Positions 16,013-24,655 of a DNA stretch of 64,000 nt are shown here, in pieces (the first letter of the stretch is position 1; every line of letters begins with the position of its first letter). Both the position numbers and the translations under genes were made by a program. The notes under the pieces are model-generated. The model ran no database searches and was not told the origin of the DNA. It saw only the letters and a list, made by a program, of their open reading frames with translations. Source of the DNA: Bacteroidia bacterium (lineage in GTDB: Bacteria; Bacteroidota; Bacteroidia; J057); assembly GCA_033391075.1 (NCBI GenBank), contig JAWPMV010000001.1, positions 2,666,001 to 2,730,000 of the forward strand, read 5' to 3'.

Positions 16013-16535
16013 CTACTAGGTTTTTGGGTCATGTTTTGTTCTGTGCATTCTTTTAAAATTGAATGCCTCATAAAAGTATAGACTCCATGCTTAATTTATT
16101 CGCCAATTGTCTGAATTTTCTCTCCCTTACTAATTGAGATTTAGGCAATTCCACCTTCTTAAATCTCCCTCTATTCGTGTAAGGTTATTTGCTCCTTCTT
16201 AATCCAAATTCCAGAAAAAAGGCCTCTATTTGGTGTATATATATCATTTATCATGCCAGATAATAATTTCTGTCATGAAAGAAATATTTCATGTAGAAAT
16301 ATTTTTTCTATAAGGAGGCTTAAAAATATTACACGTTTATCTCGTCAAGCTTAAGATAATTGAGACCTAAATCTTGCCTCTTTGAAATTCCAAAGCTTAA
16401 AAATGCATGCTTTATAAAAGCTTTAATAGCTGTAAGAAAGGGCTAAACTTTTGACTTAAATAGATATTCAAAGTTTTTACATTTGAAGTGTTAAGCTAAC
16501 AGATAATCTTTCACCCGATCGTTCTCACTAAGCAT
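16013..16535. other. 523-bp AT-rich divergent intergenic region
   Basis: Separates the hypothetical gene (minus) from the HPt gene (plus). It contains a 7-bp inverted repeat CATGAAA-GAAATA-TTTCATG at 16274-16293, several A/T tracts and the HPt promoter at its right end. No gene or RNA was recognised. Confidence 0.45.
16450..16485 (+). promoter_or_regulatory. Bacteroidota-type promoter of the HPt gene
   Basis: TTTG at 16450-16453 and an exact TAnnTTTG element, TACATTTG, at 16478-16485. The 24-nt spacing is slightly longer than the usual 19-21 nt. The start codon is 50 nt downstream. Confidence 0.5.
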
Positions 16536-16919
16536 ATGTCTGATTTAATCCAACCTATAGACCATAAGTCATATCTAAATAATGATACCCTTGATCTTCT
16601 ATTTGATCTCATGGATGGAGATTCAGAAATGATCGTTGATCTGGTTGATACATTAATTGATACGACACCGGAACTGCTGGATGATCTGAAAAGCGGGGTC
16701 TACAGCAAGAATCCGCAAAAAATCAGAGACTCGGCGCATGCGTTAAAATCCTCCAATGCACAATTGGGTGCGGAGTCATTTGCAATGCTGTGTGAACAAA
16801 TGGAAAGCAAAGCCCGACAAGAAGATGTCGATGAGGTGGATCAATTATTAGACCTTATTTTAGCTGAGTTTGAAAAAGTCCGGGCCGCATTGGGTTCCTG
16901 GAAAAATAGTTTAGCATAA
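16536..16919 (+). CDS. Stand-alone histidine phosphotransfer (HPt) protein
   Basis: HPt proteins shuttle phosphoryl groups between response-regulator receivers in multistep phosphorelays. The 127-residue product is a single helical HPt domain with the phosphoacceptor His68 in AHALKSSNAQLGA, the canonical HxLKxxxxxxG pattern. It has no membrane segment and no attached kinase or receiver. No kinase or response regulator lies nearby, so its partners are encoded elsewhere. It has its own promoter. Confidence 0.9.
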   Translation: MSDLIQPIDHKSYLNNDTLDLLFDLMDGDSEMIVDLVDTLIDTTPELLDDLKSGVYSKNPQKIRDSAHALKSSNAQLGAESFAMLCEQMESKARQEDVDEVDQLLDLILAEFEKVRAALGSWKNSLA

Positions 16920-16936
16920 CTCCTTTCTGTTTCCCG

Positions 16937-16967
16937 TTTTGATTTTCTTTATGCTTAAGATATTTTG
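16937..16967 (+). promoter_or_regulatory. Possible promoter of the DUF1080 lipoprotein gene
   Basis: TTTTG at 16937-16941, a 19-nt spacer, then TATTTTG at 16961-16967, one T short of TAnnTTTG. The chosen ATG is 15 nt downstream. Confidence 0.35.
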
Positions 16968-16982
16968 CACAAAAATATCTTA

Positions 16983-17702
16983 ATGAAAACTACTAATACC
17001 TTTCTTATTCTCCTTTTTAGTCTTTCTCTGATCAGCTGTTCAGAGGGCAAAAAAAAGACAGAGACTCCTGCAGAGAAAAATCCTTCTGAAACTGTATCTG
17101 ATCATGTCCAGGTTCTATTTGATGGAAGCTCTCTGGATGCATGGAGGAATTTCAAGGCAGATACTCTGTCGCACTTATGGAAAATCGAAGACGGAAGCAT
17201 GACCCTGAGCGGAAAAGGGGGAGGGGATATTGTTACACGCGATTCCTACGAAAGTTTTGAATTGGAGCTTGAGTGGAAAATCTCCCCAAATGGAAATAGC
17301 GGCATATTTTTCCATGTCAGTGAAGCCGATTCTTTAAAGAAGGTGTACCATTCAGGGCCAGAGATTCAGATTTTGGACAATGATGGGCATCCAGATGGGA
17401 AAATTCCTATGCATAGAGCAGGGGACAACTATGATTTACAGGCATGTTCTGAGGAAACGGTAAAGCCAGTCGGGGAGTGGAATCAGGTGAAAGTTGTGGT
17501 GAATGATGGAAATGTCGAGCAATGGCTCAACGGAACTCTTGTAGTAGCATACAGCTTGAATAGCCCTGAATGGGAAGAACAATACCAGAAGAGTAAATTT
17601 ACCCAATGGCCTGCTTATGGCAGAGCGGGTAAAGGGCATATAGCTCTCCAGGATCATGGAGATCCCGTTTGGTTTAGAAATATCAAAATTAAAGCATTGT
17701 AA
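16983..17702 (+). CDS. DUF1080 (3-keto-glycoside hydrolase type) lipoprotein
   Basis: A 239-residue lipoprotein: signal MKTTNTFLILLFSLSLISC, then a DUF1080 beta-sandwich (about 45-239) with the family hallmarks VLFDGSSLDAWRN, SGIFFHVSE, GPEIQILDNDGHPDG, GDNYDL and the C-terminal GHIALQDHGDPVWFRNIKIK. DUF1080 proteins are concanavalin-like enzymes, several of which cleave 3-keto-glycosides. The start chosen is ATG 16983; the frame also opens at a TTG 18 nt earlier, which would spoil the signal peptide. It converges on a GMC oxidoreductase operon that could supply its keto substrates. The exact substrate is unknown. Confidence 0.85.
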   Translation: MKTTNTFLILLFSLSLISCSEGKKKTETPAEKNPSETVSDHVQVLFDGSSLDAWRNFKADTLSHLWKIEDGSMTLSGKGGGDIVTRDSYESFELELEWKISPNGNSGIFFHVSEADSLKKVYHSGPEIQILDNDGHPDGKIPMHRAGDNYDLQACSEETVKPVGEWNQVKVVVNDGNVEQWLNGTLVVAYSLNSPEWEEQYQKSKFTQWPAYGRAGKGHIALQDHGDPVWFRNIKIKAL

Positions 17703-17711
17703 AAATGCTGC

Positions 17712-17745
17712 AAAAAAAGGCCAGCTATGGAGCTGGCCTTTTTTT
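17712..17745. terminator. Bidirectional intrinsic terminator
   Basis: AGGCCAGCT-type stem: GGCCAGCT (17719-17726), loop ATGG, AGCTGGCC (17731-17738), flanked by seven A on the left and seven T on the right, so it works for both converging transcripts. Confidence 0.95.
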
Positions 17746-17757
17746 GTATTTAACTTT

Positions 17758-17780
17758 CAGTAGTTATGACTCAACTACTG
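17758..17780 (-). terminator. Secondary hairpin downstream of the GMC operon
   Basis: A perfect 8-bp inverted repeat CAGTAGTT / AACTACTG with a 7-nt loop, 9 bp beyond the stop codon of the small subunit gene. It lacks a T run and may assist the bidirectional terminator or stabilise the 3' end. Confidence 0.45.
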
Positions 17781-17789
17781 CCAATTATT

Positions 17790-18386
17790 TTATATCGTCC
17801 AACTGACTCCTCCGGTATCGGACAGAGGGATACAGCCTTGAAACTGACCCGGAACCGGATCCCATTTCAAGACTTCTTTACCAACTTTTTCTGAACTAAA
17901 GTATCCTAGTAGGGCAAGCTCTTTAGCCGCGATGAAAAAGTGCTTGGGCATTTTCGAATCTCTGTTCAATTGTCCCAAAGCTTTCATCTTTTCATCTGCT
18001 TCAGTAGCGAGCTTTGTAAGAATAGCATCTTTGTCAGCATCCGGAATACTGGCAAAAGGTTTTTGGTGTTGATCCTGACTTCTTTTGTCTATGTCCGTCA
18101 GGCCTTCCATAAAGGCATCAACGTCCTCTTGTTTCATATAATTTCCGAGTAAGACATCGATAAATCTATCCACGAAAACATCCTTTGCTCCGGGAGTAGA
18201 GGTTCGAGGAACAATTCTTTCTGAAATTTCAGCAACAAGATTGGCTTGTTCCGGGCTCAGGAAAGAGGGTTGCCAGCTTGCTTCCTGGCTCACCTCACAT
18301 CCAGCCATTACTGCAGAAGCAGCAGAGGCTGAAACTGCATAGCCCATAAGAAGGGCAGTTTGTCTAATAGCGTCTCTTCTATTCAT
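17790..18386 (-). CDS. Gluconate 2-dehydrogenase subunit 3-like small subunit (exported)
   Basis: A 198-residue product of the gluconate 2-dehydrogenase subunit 3 family (PF13618), the helical partner that assists export and assembly of FAD-dependent GMC dehydrogenases. It starts with MNRRDAIRQTALLMG, a twin-arginine-like motif, and a leader ending MAGC (a possible lipobox), which fits co-export of a folded flavoprotein. The core ISERIVPRTSTPGAKD...VDRFID is typical. The GMC gene ends 20 bp upstream, so the two form an operon. Confidence 0.88.
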   Translation of the reverse strand: MNRRDAIRQTALLMGYAVSASAASAVMAGCEVSQEASWQPSFLSPEQANLVAEISERIVPRTSTPGAKDVFVDRFIDVLLGNYMKQEDVDAFMEGLTDIDKRSQDQHQKPFASIPDADKDAILTKLATEADEKMKALGQLNRDSKMPKHFFIAAKELALLGYFSSEKVGKEVLKWDPVPGQFQGCIPLSDTGGVSWTI

Positions 18387-18406
18387 AATTATGGATAATG
18401 AGGTGA

Positions 18407-20122
18407 TTAAAGATTACCAGCTTTCAGTTCATTGACTGCATAATCGGCAGCACGTGCTGTCAGTGCCATATAGGTCAATGAAGGATTTACACAGGAAGCG
18501 GAAGTCATACATGCTCCATCAGTTACGAAGACATTTTCACAGCCATGTACCTGGTTCCACTTATTCAATACTGAGGTCTTTGAATCTTTTCCCATGCGAG
18601 CAGTACCCATTTCATGAATACCTAAACCGGGAGCTCCCATACTGTCGTAAGTAGCTACATTTTTCAGGCCACAAGATTCCAGCATTTCTGCAGCAGAGGT
18701 TTTCATGTCTTCCCTCATCGTGATTTCATTCTCCTTGAACTCAACATCGAAGGTTACAGTAGGTTGACCAAATTTATCAAGCTTCTCATAATCAAGCGTC
18801 ATTTTGTTCTCATGGTAGGGGAGGCATTCTCCAAAACCACTGAGTCCCATTTGCCAGGGACCCGGAACGATAAGCTCATCTTTCATATCAGCTCCAAACT
18901 TGCTCATCTCACGTACATATCGCGTCCAGTTGGAACGACTGGCACCTCCCTGATATCCAAATCCTCGCAGGTAATCCTGTTTGCTGGACTTATCAAGATT
19001 TCTAAAACGTGGAAGATAAATTCCTCCAGGACGACGGCCTTTATAGTATTTGTCTCCAAAGTCATCTGATATTCCGGTAGCACCTACACGGAAATGATGG
19101 TCCATCATATTGTGCCCTAATTCTCCGCTATCATTTCCCATGCCCTCCGGGAAACGGTCTGACTTGGAATTGAGAAGAATAGAGGTAGAGGCGACTGCTG
19201 AAGCACATAGGAAAACGATGTCGGCGAAATACTCATGGGTTTCCAGGGTTTCGGTATCTACAACTCTTACGCCTTTGGCTTTATTGGTGTCTTTGTCGTA
19301 GATAACTTCAGTTACAATAGAGAAAGGACGAAGCGTCATATTGCCAGAAGCTGTGGCAAATGGTAGGGTAGAGGCAACTGAGCTGAAATAGCCTCCGTAT
19401 GGACATCCTCTTATACATCTGTTTCTACTAACGCAGCTAGCTCTGTTTGGCCCATGAACATCTCTTTTCTCTGTTATGTGAGCGATACGCCCCAGGGTCA
19501 TTACCCGACCTCCAAAATTCTTTTTTATTCTTTCTGCTACCTGTGATTCTAGGCAATTGAATCCAAAGTTTGGTAGAAATTTTCCATCTGGCAATTGAGA
19601 TAGGCCTTCCTTCTTTCCTGTCAACCCGGCAATCGTTTCCACATAATCATACCAGGGCTCTATGTCTTTATAGCGAATCGGCCAATCTACGGCGACGCCA
19701 TCTTTGGCATTTGCTTCAAAATCCAGATCACTCCAGCGATAAGAATGTCTTCCCCACATAATAGAACGCCCACCGACATGGTAGCCCCTCATCCAATCAA
19801 AACGTTTGGTTTCATTGTAAGGATGATCTATGTCATCCACAAACCAATGCGAGGACTGAGGGTGAGTAGTATAGCCGGTACGATTTTGTTTGGGTTGGCG
19901 CTTTAAAGTTTCCAAAGACTTACGTCCTCTACCTTCAAAATCCCAGTTTTCTTTATGGGCAGTAGGGTAGTCCCCGTGCTTTACATCTCTACCACGCTCC
20001 AAAACAAGGGTTTTGAGGCCTTTTTCGGAAAGCTCTTTAGCCGCCCATCCACCACTAATACCCGAACCAACTACTATGGCCTGGTAGGTGTTTTCCTCTT
20101 TACCATCATTAATTATGTACAT
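18407..20122 (-). CDS. GMC-family FAD-dependent oxidoreductase, large subunit
   Basis: Likely oxidises a hydroxyl of a sugar or glycoside (for example to a 3-keto form) and passes electrons to a respiratory carrier. In its 571 residues: FAD dinucleotide motif VVGSGISGG (17-25), GYHVGGRSIMWGR (113-125) in the flavin domain, active-site H503 (GIHEMGTARMG) and N546 (CVNPSLTYMA). C230, C236 and C240 (CVSRNRCIRGC) resemble the cysteine cluster of FAD-glucose dehydrogenases that binds a 3Fe-4S centre. It has no signal peptide of its own and probably travels with the Tat-bearing small subunit. A cytochrome partner is not in the window. Confidence 0.9.
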   Translation of the reverse strand: MYIINDGKEENTYQAIVVGSGISGGWAAKELSEKGLKTLVLERGRDVKHGDYPTAHKENWDFEGRGRKSLETLKRQPKQNRTGYTTHPQSSHWFVDDIDHPYNETKRFDWMRGYHVGGRSIMWGRHSYRWSDLDFEANAKDGVAVDWPIRYKDIEPWYDYVETIAGLTGKKEGLSQLPDGKFLPNFGFNCLESQVAERIKKNFGGRVMTLGRIAHITEKRDVHGPNRASCVSRNRCIRGCPYGGYFSSVASTLPFATASGNMTLRPFSIVTEVIYDKDTNKAKGVRVVDTETLETHEYFADIVFLCASAVASTSILLNSKSDRFPEGMGNDSGELGHNMMDHHFRVGATGISDDFGDKYYKGRRPGGIYLPRFRNLDKSSKQDYLRGFGYQGGASRSNWTRYVREMSKFGADMKDELIVPGPWQMGLSGFGECLPYHENKMTLDYEKLDKFGQPTVTFDVEFKENEITMREDMKTSAAEMLESCGLKNVATYDSMGAPGLGIHEMGTARMGKDSKTSVLNKWNQVHGCENVFVTDGACMTSASCVNPSLTYMALTARAADYAVNELKAGNL

Positions 20123-20399
20123 AAAAATTGAGTAGTTTTTAGATTAATTCTACTTCAATTTAGAGGCTAAAGGAAGTATTTCCAAATCATATTTTTTGAC
20201 AGGAAGATATCTTGCCATTAGTAAAAATGTATGGCAGAGGACAGGAATCCAGTCTGACAGATACACAATGTGTCTGAAATAATTATTAGATCAGTATGAC
20301 AAATATTTGAATGATTATAATTATATTTCAATGCCTAAAAAAAATATTCTCTCCTCAACAATAAGCTCAAATCCAATTTTTTAATATAAAACATTGATT

Positions 20400-20843
20400 A
20401 TGAGCAGGTTAATATCGAGCCTAGTATTTCTTTTTTTTCTAATTTCGGTTACATATGGACAAAGCTGTGCCGGATGCTCTGAAGGCCAAAGTAGGGGAGA
20501 GGTTGAATGGAGATCTATTCCCCCAGGTAACGGACAAGAATTCACAGGTAATTTCAGAAGTGTTAGTTCCATGTACTTTGTCCAGTTTGCCGTTTATCCT
20601 TCTTCAATTGCCTGCTATAAAATCAAAGCGCCTCAGGGACTGGGAATGATTTGGTTGATCAACCATCCAGGAACCAGAGTTAAGGGGCAATCCAGAGCTG
20701 GTGCTTTTTATATCGTTAAAGCATTTAAGAGCAAGTATCAGGCGCAGCTTCATGTTAATGAATACAAACGTTCTGGATTTGAATGTTGGTACAATCCAGC
20801 CTTAACGGGTAGCAACTTCCACATTGAACGAATATTTATGTAG
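20400..20843 (+). CDS. Secreted small protein with SPOR-like C-terminal region
   Basis: A 147-residue product with a signal peptide (cleavage near TYG-QSC) and a mature region with four or five cysteines. The C-terminal part (YFVQFAVYPSS ... GAFYIVKAFKSKYQAQLHVNEYKRSGF) resembles the alternating pattern of SPOR peptidoglycan-binding domains, but the match is loose. Start ATG 20400 rather than the in-frame TTG at 20394. It stands alone; function not established. Confidence 0.55.
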   Translation: MSRLISSLVFLFFLISVTYGQSCAGCSEGQSRGEVEWRSIPPGNGQEFTGNFRSVSSMYFVQFAVYPSSIACYKIKAPQGLGMIWLINHPGTRVKGQSRAGAFYIVKAFKSKYQAQLHVNEYKRSGFECWYNPALTGSNFHIERIFM

Positions 20844-20948
20844 AAACCTGAATCCGGGTAAAAGAATAGGCAAACTACACACAAGTTAACATAACATAAA
20901 TTATTGAATAAAATGTCTAGTCGCAAAATAGCTTGACAGTCCTACATT

Positions 20949-21371
20949 ATGTTAACTGAAATGAAACGATTAAAAAGAATCCAGGAGCATTTGCGACAAG
21001 AGACAGAGTTTTCTGTTGGTTTTAAACGTCGCATCGTAGAAAGATTACGTATGGGTCTCTCTAGCGAAGCAGAAATTTGTAAACAGCATGAGATATCAGT
21101 AAACTTACTAAGAGACTGGCAGCGCTGGTACGAAAGGCATTTTCTTCGTTACAATCAACTCTCCAGGAGTATGGCCTACAAATCTCATTCAAAAGATCCT
21201 GAAGCGATCATCGCTGAACTTCAAAAAAAGCTGGCGGAAACTCAGCAGGCTCATCAAGATGCAGAGCTCAGGGCTGAGGCCTGGAAGATTATCATACGCA
21301 TAGCGAGCGAAGAACTGGGAATCGATCTGGAAAATTCAGGTGTTCAAAATAGTATACCACTCCCCTATTAA
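20949..21371 (+). CDS. Solo IS3-family OrfA-like (transposase helix-turn-helix) protein
   Basis: A 140-residue protein with an N-terminal HTH (FSVGFKRRIVERLRMGLSSEAEICKQHEISVNLLRDWQRWYERH, about 18-60), a coiled-coil stretch and a C-terminal ELRAEAWKIIIRIASEELGIDL segment, the layout of IS3-family OrfA. No OrfB integrase with a DDE motif follows and no terminal repeats are visible, so it is either the remnant of an IS or a domesticated DNA-binding protein. An ATG four codons inside (20961) is an alternative start. Any DNA-binding role is inferred from the HTH alone. Confidence 0.7.
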   Translation: MLTEMKRLKRIQEHLRQETEFSVGFKRRIVERLRMGLSSEAEICKQHEISVNLLRDWQRWYERHFLRYNQLSRSMAYKSHSKDPEAIIAELQKKLAETQQAHQDAELRAEAWKIIIRIASEELGIDLENSGVQNSIPLPY

Positions 21372-21513
21372 GCTCCTGAAGTCATTTTTTTTATGGATAA
21401 CTTGCTTCCTTTTTAAGAACTAAATACCTCCCTAAAATAATTATTTTCTGGATAATTTCATACTTTGCAACAGTCTAAATATCACCATTCAGACATGCTC
21501 AAATCCATGTTTT

Positions 21514-22602
21514 ATGAAGATTCGCATTAACATTCCAGACAGTAGGTTAATATTTAATAAGCAGCTATTAGTTACTTTTCTAGCTGTGATAGGTTTTTCC
21601 TTGTCTGTTTCTCTATTTACGTCTGATGTCCACCATCTAACACTTGAAGAAAAGGAAAAACAAGAGATGGTATCTGCAGATAGTGATGAAAATACAGGGC
21701 CATCTAAAGAATTATCGCCTGAATCAGGAAAGAAGAGCAACCCTGATTGGAATAAAAACCCGAAAATTCTCGTTTGGATTTTAGTTGTTTCAATCTTGAC
21801 AGCCTTCTCCTTCGCAATAGTTTTAACTACCATTCAAAAGCTTTCAAAGCTAACCAATACGTATAAAATAAGCCTGTTTTCAAAAATCTCATATGCTTTT
21901 TTTACACTTGCATTAATAATTTCGCCCATCCTATTCCAAATCAGTTTTGGAACAGGAGTGAATATAGCTGACGTAGTCGAAGAAAAAGGTGTGTTATTTC
22001 ATAATCCCCGCCTGGTTTTTTCAGGTTCAATAATATTTTTTTCTTTGTTTGTTTGTCTATGCCTAGCAGGTGTTTTCCTTGTAAACTATGCTTTAGAAAA
22101 AACCTTTGACAGAGACTACTTTGATCAGAATAAAGAAAATTCTGGACTATTAATTCGATGCCTTTCTCTCAGAAAAGAACTGGATTACTATTTCCTGACC
22201 ATAATGGTTTATTTGACATTTTTGATTTTTTTTCTGGCGATAAATAGGCAAATGATTGTAGTTGCCCTGAGTGAGAAGGAAGCATTTTCTCAGGATTTCG
22301 TCTACTTGCTATCTTTTTATTACTCCTTTTTCGCTGCCATAATTTACCTCCCTGTTTATTTCAATTTTAAGCAGAAAATTAACCGCCAAATCTCAAAAAT
22401 GAACCCTAATCCTTTAAACAAAAGCTCCCGGGATTCTGAGAAATCATTGGCCGAAAGACTCATTAATTGGAAGGAAATCCAAGAAAAATTAGAAGAGACC
22501 TATAGTGTAAACAGTTCTCTAAGAGAGCTCTTGCAGGTAGGAATCCGCATTTTATCTCCAATTATTGTTGGTTATTTGACAAACTTCTTTACAGGAGGAT
22601 AA
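21514..22602 (+). CDS. Multi-pass membrane protein of unknown function
   Basis: A 362-residue protein with an N-terminal hydrophobic helix (about 18-36), a hydrophilic Ser/Glu-rich extracytoplasmic loop (about 38-88), then about five or six further membrane helices and a cytoplasmic charged segment (KINRQISKMNPNPLNKSSRDSEKS) before a final hydrophobic tail. I recognise no family or catalytic motif. It sits beside the solo OrfA gene, and its base composition is somewhat more AT-rich than the flanking enzymes, which might mean horizontal origin (impression, not calculated). Confidence 0.6.
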   Translation: MKIRINIPDSRLIFNKQLLVTFLAVIGFSLSVSLFTSDVHHLTLEEKEKQEMVSADSDENTGPSKELSPESGKKSNPDWNKNPKILVWILVVSILTAFSFAIVLTTIQKLSKLTNTYKISLFSKISYAFFTLALIISPILFQISFGTGVNIADVVEEKGVLFHNPRLVFSGSIIFFSLFVCLCLAGVFLVNYALEKTFDRDYFDQNKENSGLLIRCLSLRKELDYYFLTIMVYLTFLIFFLAINRQMIVVALSEKEAFSQDFVYLLSFYYSFFAAIIYLPVYFNFKQKINRQISKMNPNPLNKSSRDSEKSLAERLINWKEIQEKLEETYSVNSSLRELLQVGIRILSPIIVGYLTNFFTGG

Positions 22603-22653
22603 TATTAGCTCCCCCATTTTAGCCGTTTAACTGAAAGCGGTAAAATTGTAAAA

Positions 22654-24471
22654 CTATTTAACCCATAATTTTCCAATTGCAAGGATTCCTTCATAGCTCC
22701 AAACCTTAATTATCAGTAAGCCTGCGGCAATCTGGTCTCGATTTAATTCTATAGCGTTTCCATTGATTTTATATGAGAGATCAAATCGCTTGCCCGATAC
22801 ATCATAAGCCTCTACCCTATCGATTGCCTGTTTGGCATCAATTTTAAGAATGCTATGCGTCTCCATAGGGTTTGGTGAGATTGAAATAGAAGCCAATTTC
22901 TCAGGATCTATGGAAGTCAGATTTGGCGTTTTTGCTAAAAATGAAAGGGTATCAGGTTGGAAAGAAAATTGGGAGAAAAATGCTCCTCCTACGTACAATT
23001 CACCATTTACGCTAGTAATAGCTTTCACCGTAGAGTCTAAATCAGCAATTGGCTCGATCAGAGGATAATCAGGATAATCTCTAAATTTTGCTATCCCACC
23101 ACCAAAAATACCAACGACAGGTGCCATCTTGAAATCCCCTGCAAGCAGTATCTTTCCCTCATGGAGAATTAATTTACTGATCACTCCCCTACCATCCATT
23201 AAGACGCCATGGTCCATCAATCTTTCCCAGCCAGAATTTCCAAGGCGCGCAAAACAAAATGTCGCTTCATCATTTTCCCCTACACAATCTCCACCCGCAT
23301 ATAGGAAGTTCCCATCAGAAACAAGGCTACGTACAGGAGCATCAAGGCGTTCTAAATGATGCGTGGCGGGCTGCCAGTTATTTCCATTAAGGATGCGTAC
23401 ATAGGATTGTGCAAATCCATCCAAAAAATCTCCTCCCAGGTATATGCTCCCCTGATGCATAGTTATACAATATGCCGGGCCGGGCAGGTTTCCATTCCCT
23501 ATCCAAACACCATTTTCTTTTTTCGCAATAAAATCAGGAGGCTGACTTTGTCCAGAAGGATAAACAAAATCCCCTGCAGCAAGCAGGCTATTCCCCTCTA
23601 TTTCCAAATCATAAACCGTACCTTTTCCTAGCTGTTCATGGTTCCAGTTTTGCCCATCCCAATAGGCAATATTAGAAGAATCTGAGAATAAGCCTCCCAG
23701 GTATATATTTCCTTCAAAACTGATGATATCCTTAATGATGCCCTGCACCCCATTTCCAAGTGGGGCAAAATTTCCGTTTTCATAAACGCCTACCTGATTA
23801 CAAGCAATCCCATTCAAGCTAGTAAAGTTTCCAGCCAGAATAAGTCTTTGATTCGCTTCATCTCCATAGAGGGCGCTTACTTCCCCATCAGCTCCAGTAC
23901 CCAGACTTTCCCAGCTTACATTCGGACTATAGCCCGGTTGAATCAAAGCCAATTCTTCTTTGCTAAATCCATGCTGCTCTGCCCACTTACCGATTTCCGG
24001 ATAAGGCATATCTAAGAGATAGGCATAATTCATTTCCTGAGAAACCCTCTTAGCAAAATCCTGATGGCCACTTTTTTGGATCAAATGCCCAACTGCACAG
24101 GCAGTACCAAAGTCATCAATAAAATAAGGGCGCCTGTAGTTATGGTATAGATTTACTGGAAATTTTTGGGCTTCCTGATAGATACGCAATAGATCCAATA
24201 ACTTTGATCTATTATATTTTTGTTCAGGGGAAAGAGTAAAGGTTTCCTGCTGTCTGAGGTACTTTTCGACACTTTCTAAATGCTGAGCAATTCGGGCAAT
24301 ATCATTGGGGAAACTGACTTCTTCGAAAAAACTTTCATCCGAAATATCTACATACTGCCATCGCTGATTTACTTCCAGCAAATGCTCAATTAGCGGGGCT
24401 TTTTTATCAGGAGAAAGGGCAAATAACTGGCTTGCAAACAAGCACAGTGAAAGTAGAAATATAGCTCTCAT
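22654..24471 (-). CDS. Secreted repeat protein with type IX secretion C-terminal domain
   Basis: A 605-residue protein with a signal peptide (MRAIFLLSLCLFASQLFA), a helical N-terminal domain (about 25-180), a kelch/propeller-like region of repeats of the type LYVGGAFF or IYLGGLFSD (about 190-510), and a C-terminal sorting domain (SISPNPMETHSILKI ... VEAYDVSGKRF ... GLLIIKVWS) typical of the type IX system. It is therefore probably surface-attached or released. Start ATG 24471; the frame extends 23 codons upstream but that would bury the signal peptide. Ligand or enzymatic role unknown. Confidence 0.8.
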   Translation of the reverse strand: MRAIFLLSLCLFASQLFALSPDKKAPLIEHLLEVNQRWQYVDISDESFFEEVSFPNDIARIAQHLESVEKYLRQQETFTLSPEQKYNRSKLLDLLRIYQEAQKFPVNLYHNYRRPYFIDDFGTACAVGHLIQKSGHQDFAKRVSQEMNYAYLLDMPYPEIGKWAEQHGFSKEELALIQPGYSPNVSWESLGTGADGEVSALYGDEANQRLILAGNFTSLNGIACNQVGVYENGNFAPLGNGVQGIIKDIISFEGNIYLGGLFSDSSNIAYWDGQNWNHEQLGKGTVYDLEIEGNSLLAAGDFVYPSGQSQPPDFIAKKENGVWIGNGNLPGPAYCITMHQGSIYLGGDFLDGFAQSYVRILNGNNWQPATHHLERLDAPVRSLVSDGNFLYAGGDCVGENDEATFCFARLGNSGWERLMDHGVLMDGRGVISKLILHEGKILLAGDFKMAPVVGIFGGGIAKFRDYPDYPLIEPIADLDSTVKAITSVNGELYVGGAFFSQFSFQPDTLSFLAKTPNLTSIDPEKLASISISPNPMETHSILKIDAKQAIDRVEAYDVSGKRFDLSYKINGNAIELNRDQIAAGLLIIKVWSYEGILAIGKLWVK

Positions 24472-24597
24472 AACAGAAAAGTTAGGTGTTTGTAGAGAGA
24501 CGGAAGAAGAAGAGCAATTGCTGCATCCTGGAGGCTTCAATTCCGTTGAGATTAATTTAAGGTTCTCCCCTACTCTCTCTGCCTACATAGGCTTAGC

Positions 24598-24628
24598 ACA
24601 AAAAAAATGGGCTCAATAATTGAGCCCA
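24598..24628 (-). terminator. Intrinsic terminator of the sugar-isomerase-like gene
   Basis: 9-bp stem TGGGCTCAA / TTGAGCCCA (24608-24616, 24620-24628) with a 3-nt loop, followed on the minus strand by an uninterrupted run of eight T. It is placed directly downstream of the gene at 24656. Confidence 0.93.
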
Positions 24629-24655
24629 AATATATTTATACTTATTAAATCATTG

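Noticed and set aside
16274-16293. 7-bp inverted repeat CATGAAA / TTTCATG as an operator
   Set aside because: Short, AT-rich and far from the promoter; such repeats are frequent by chance here.
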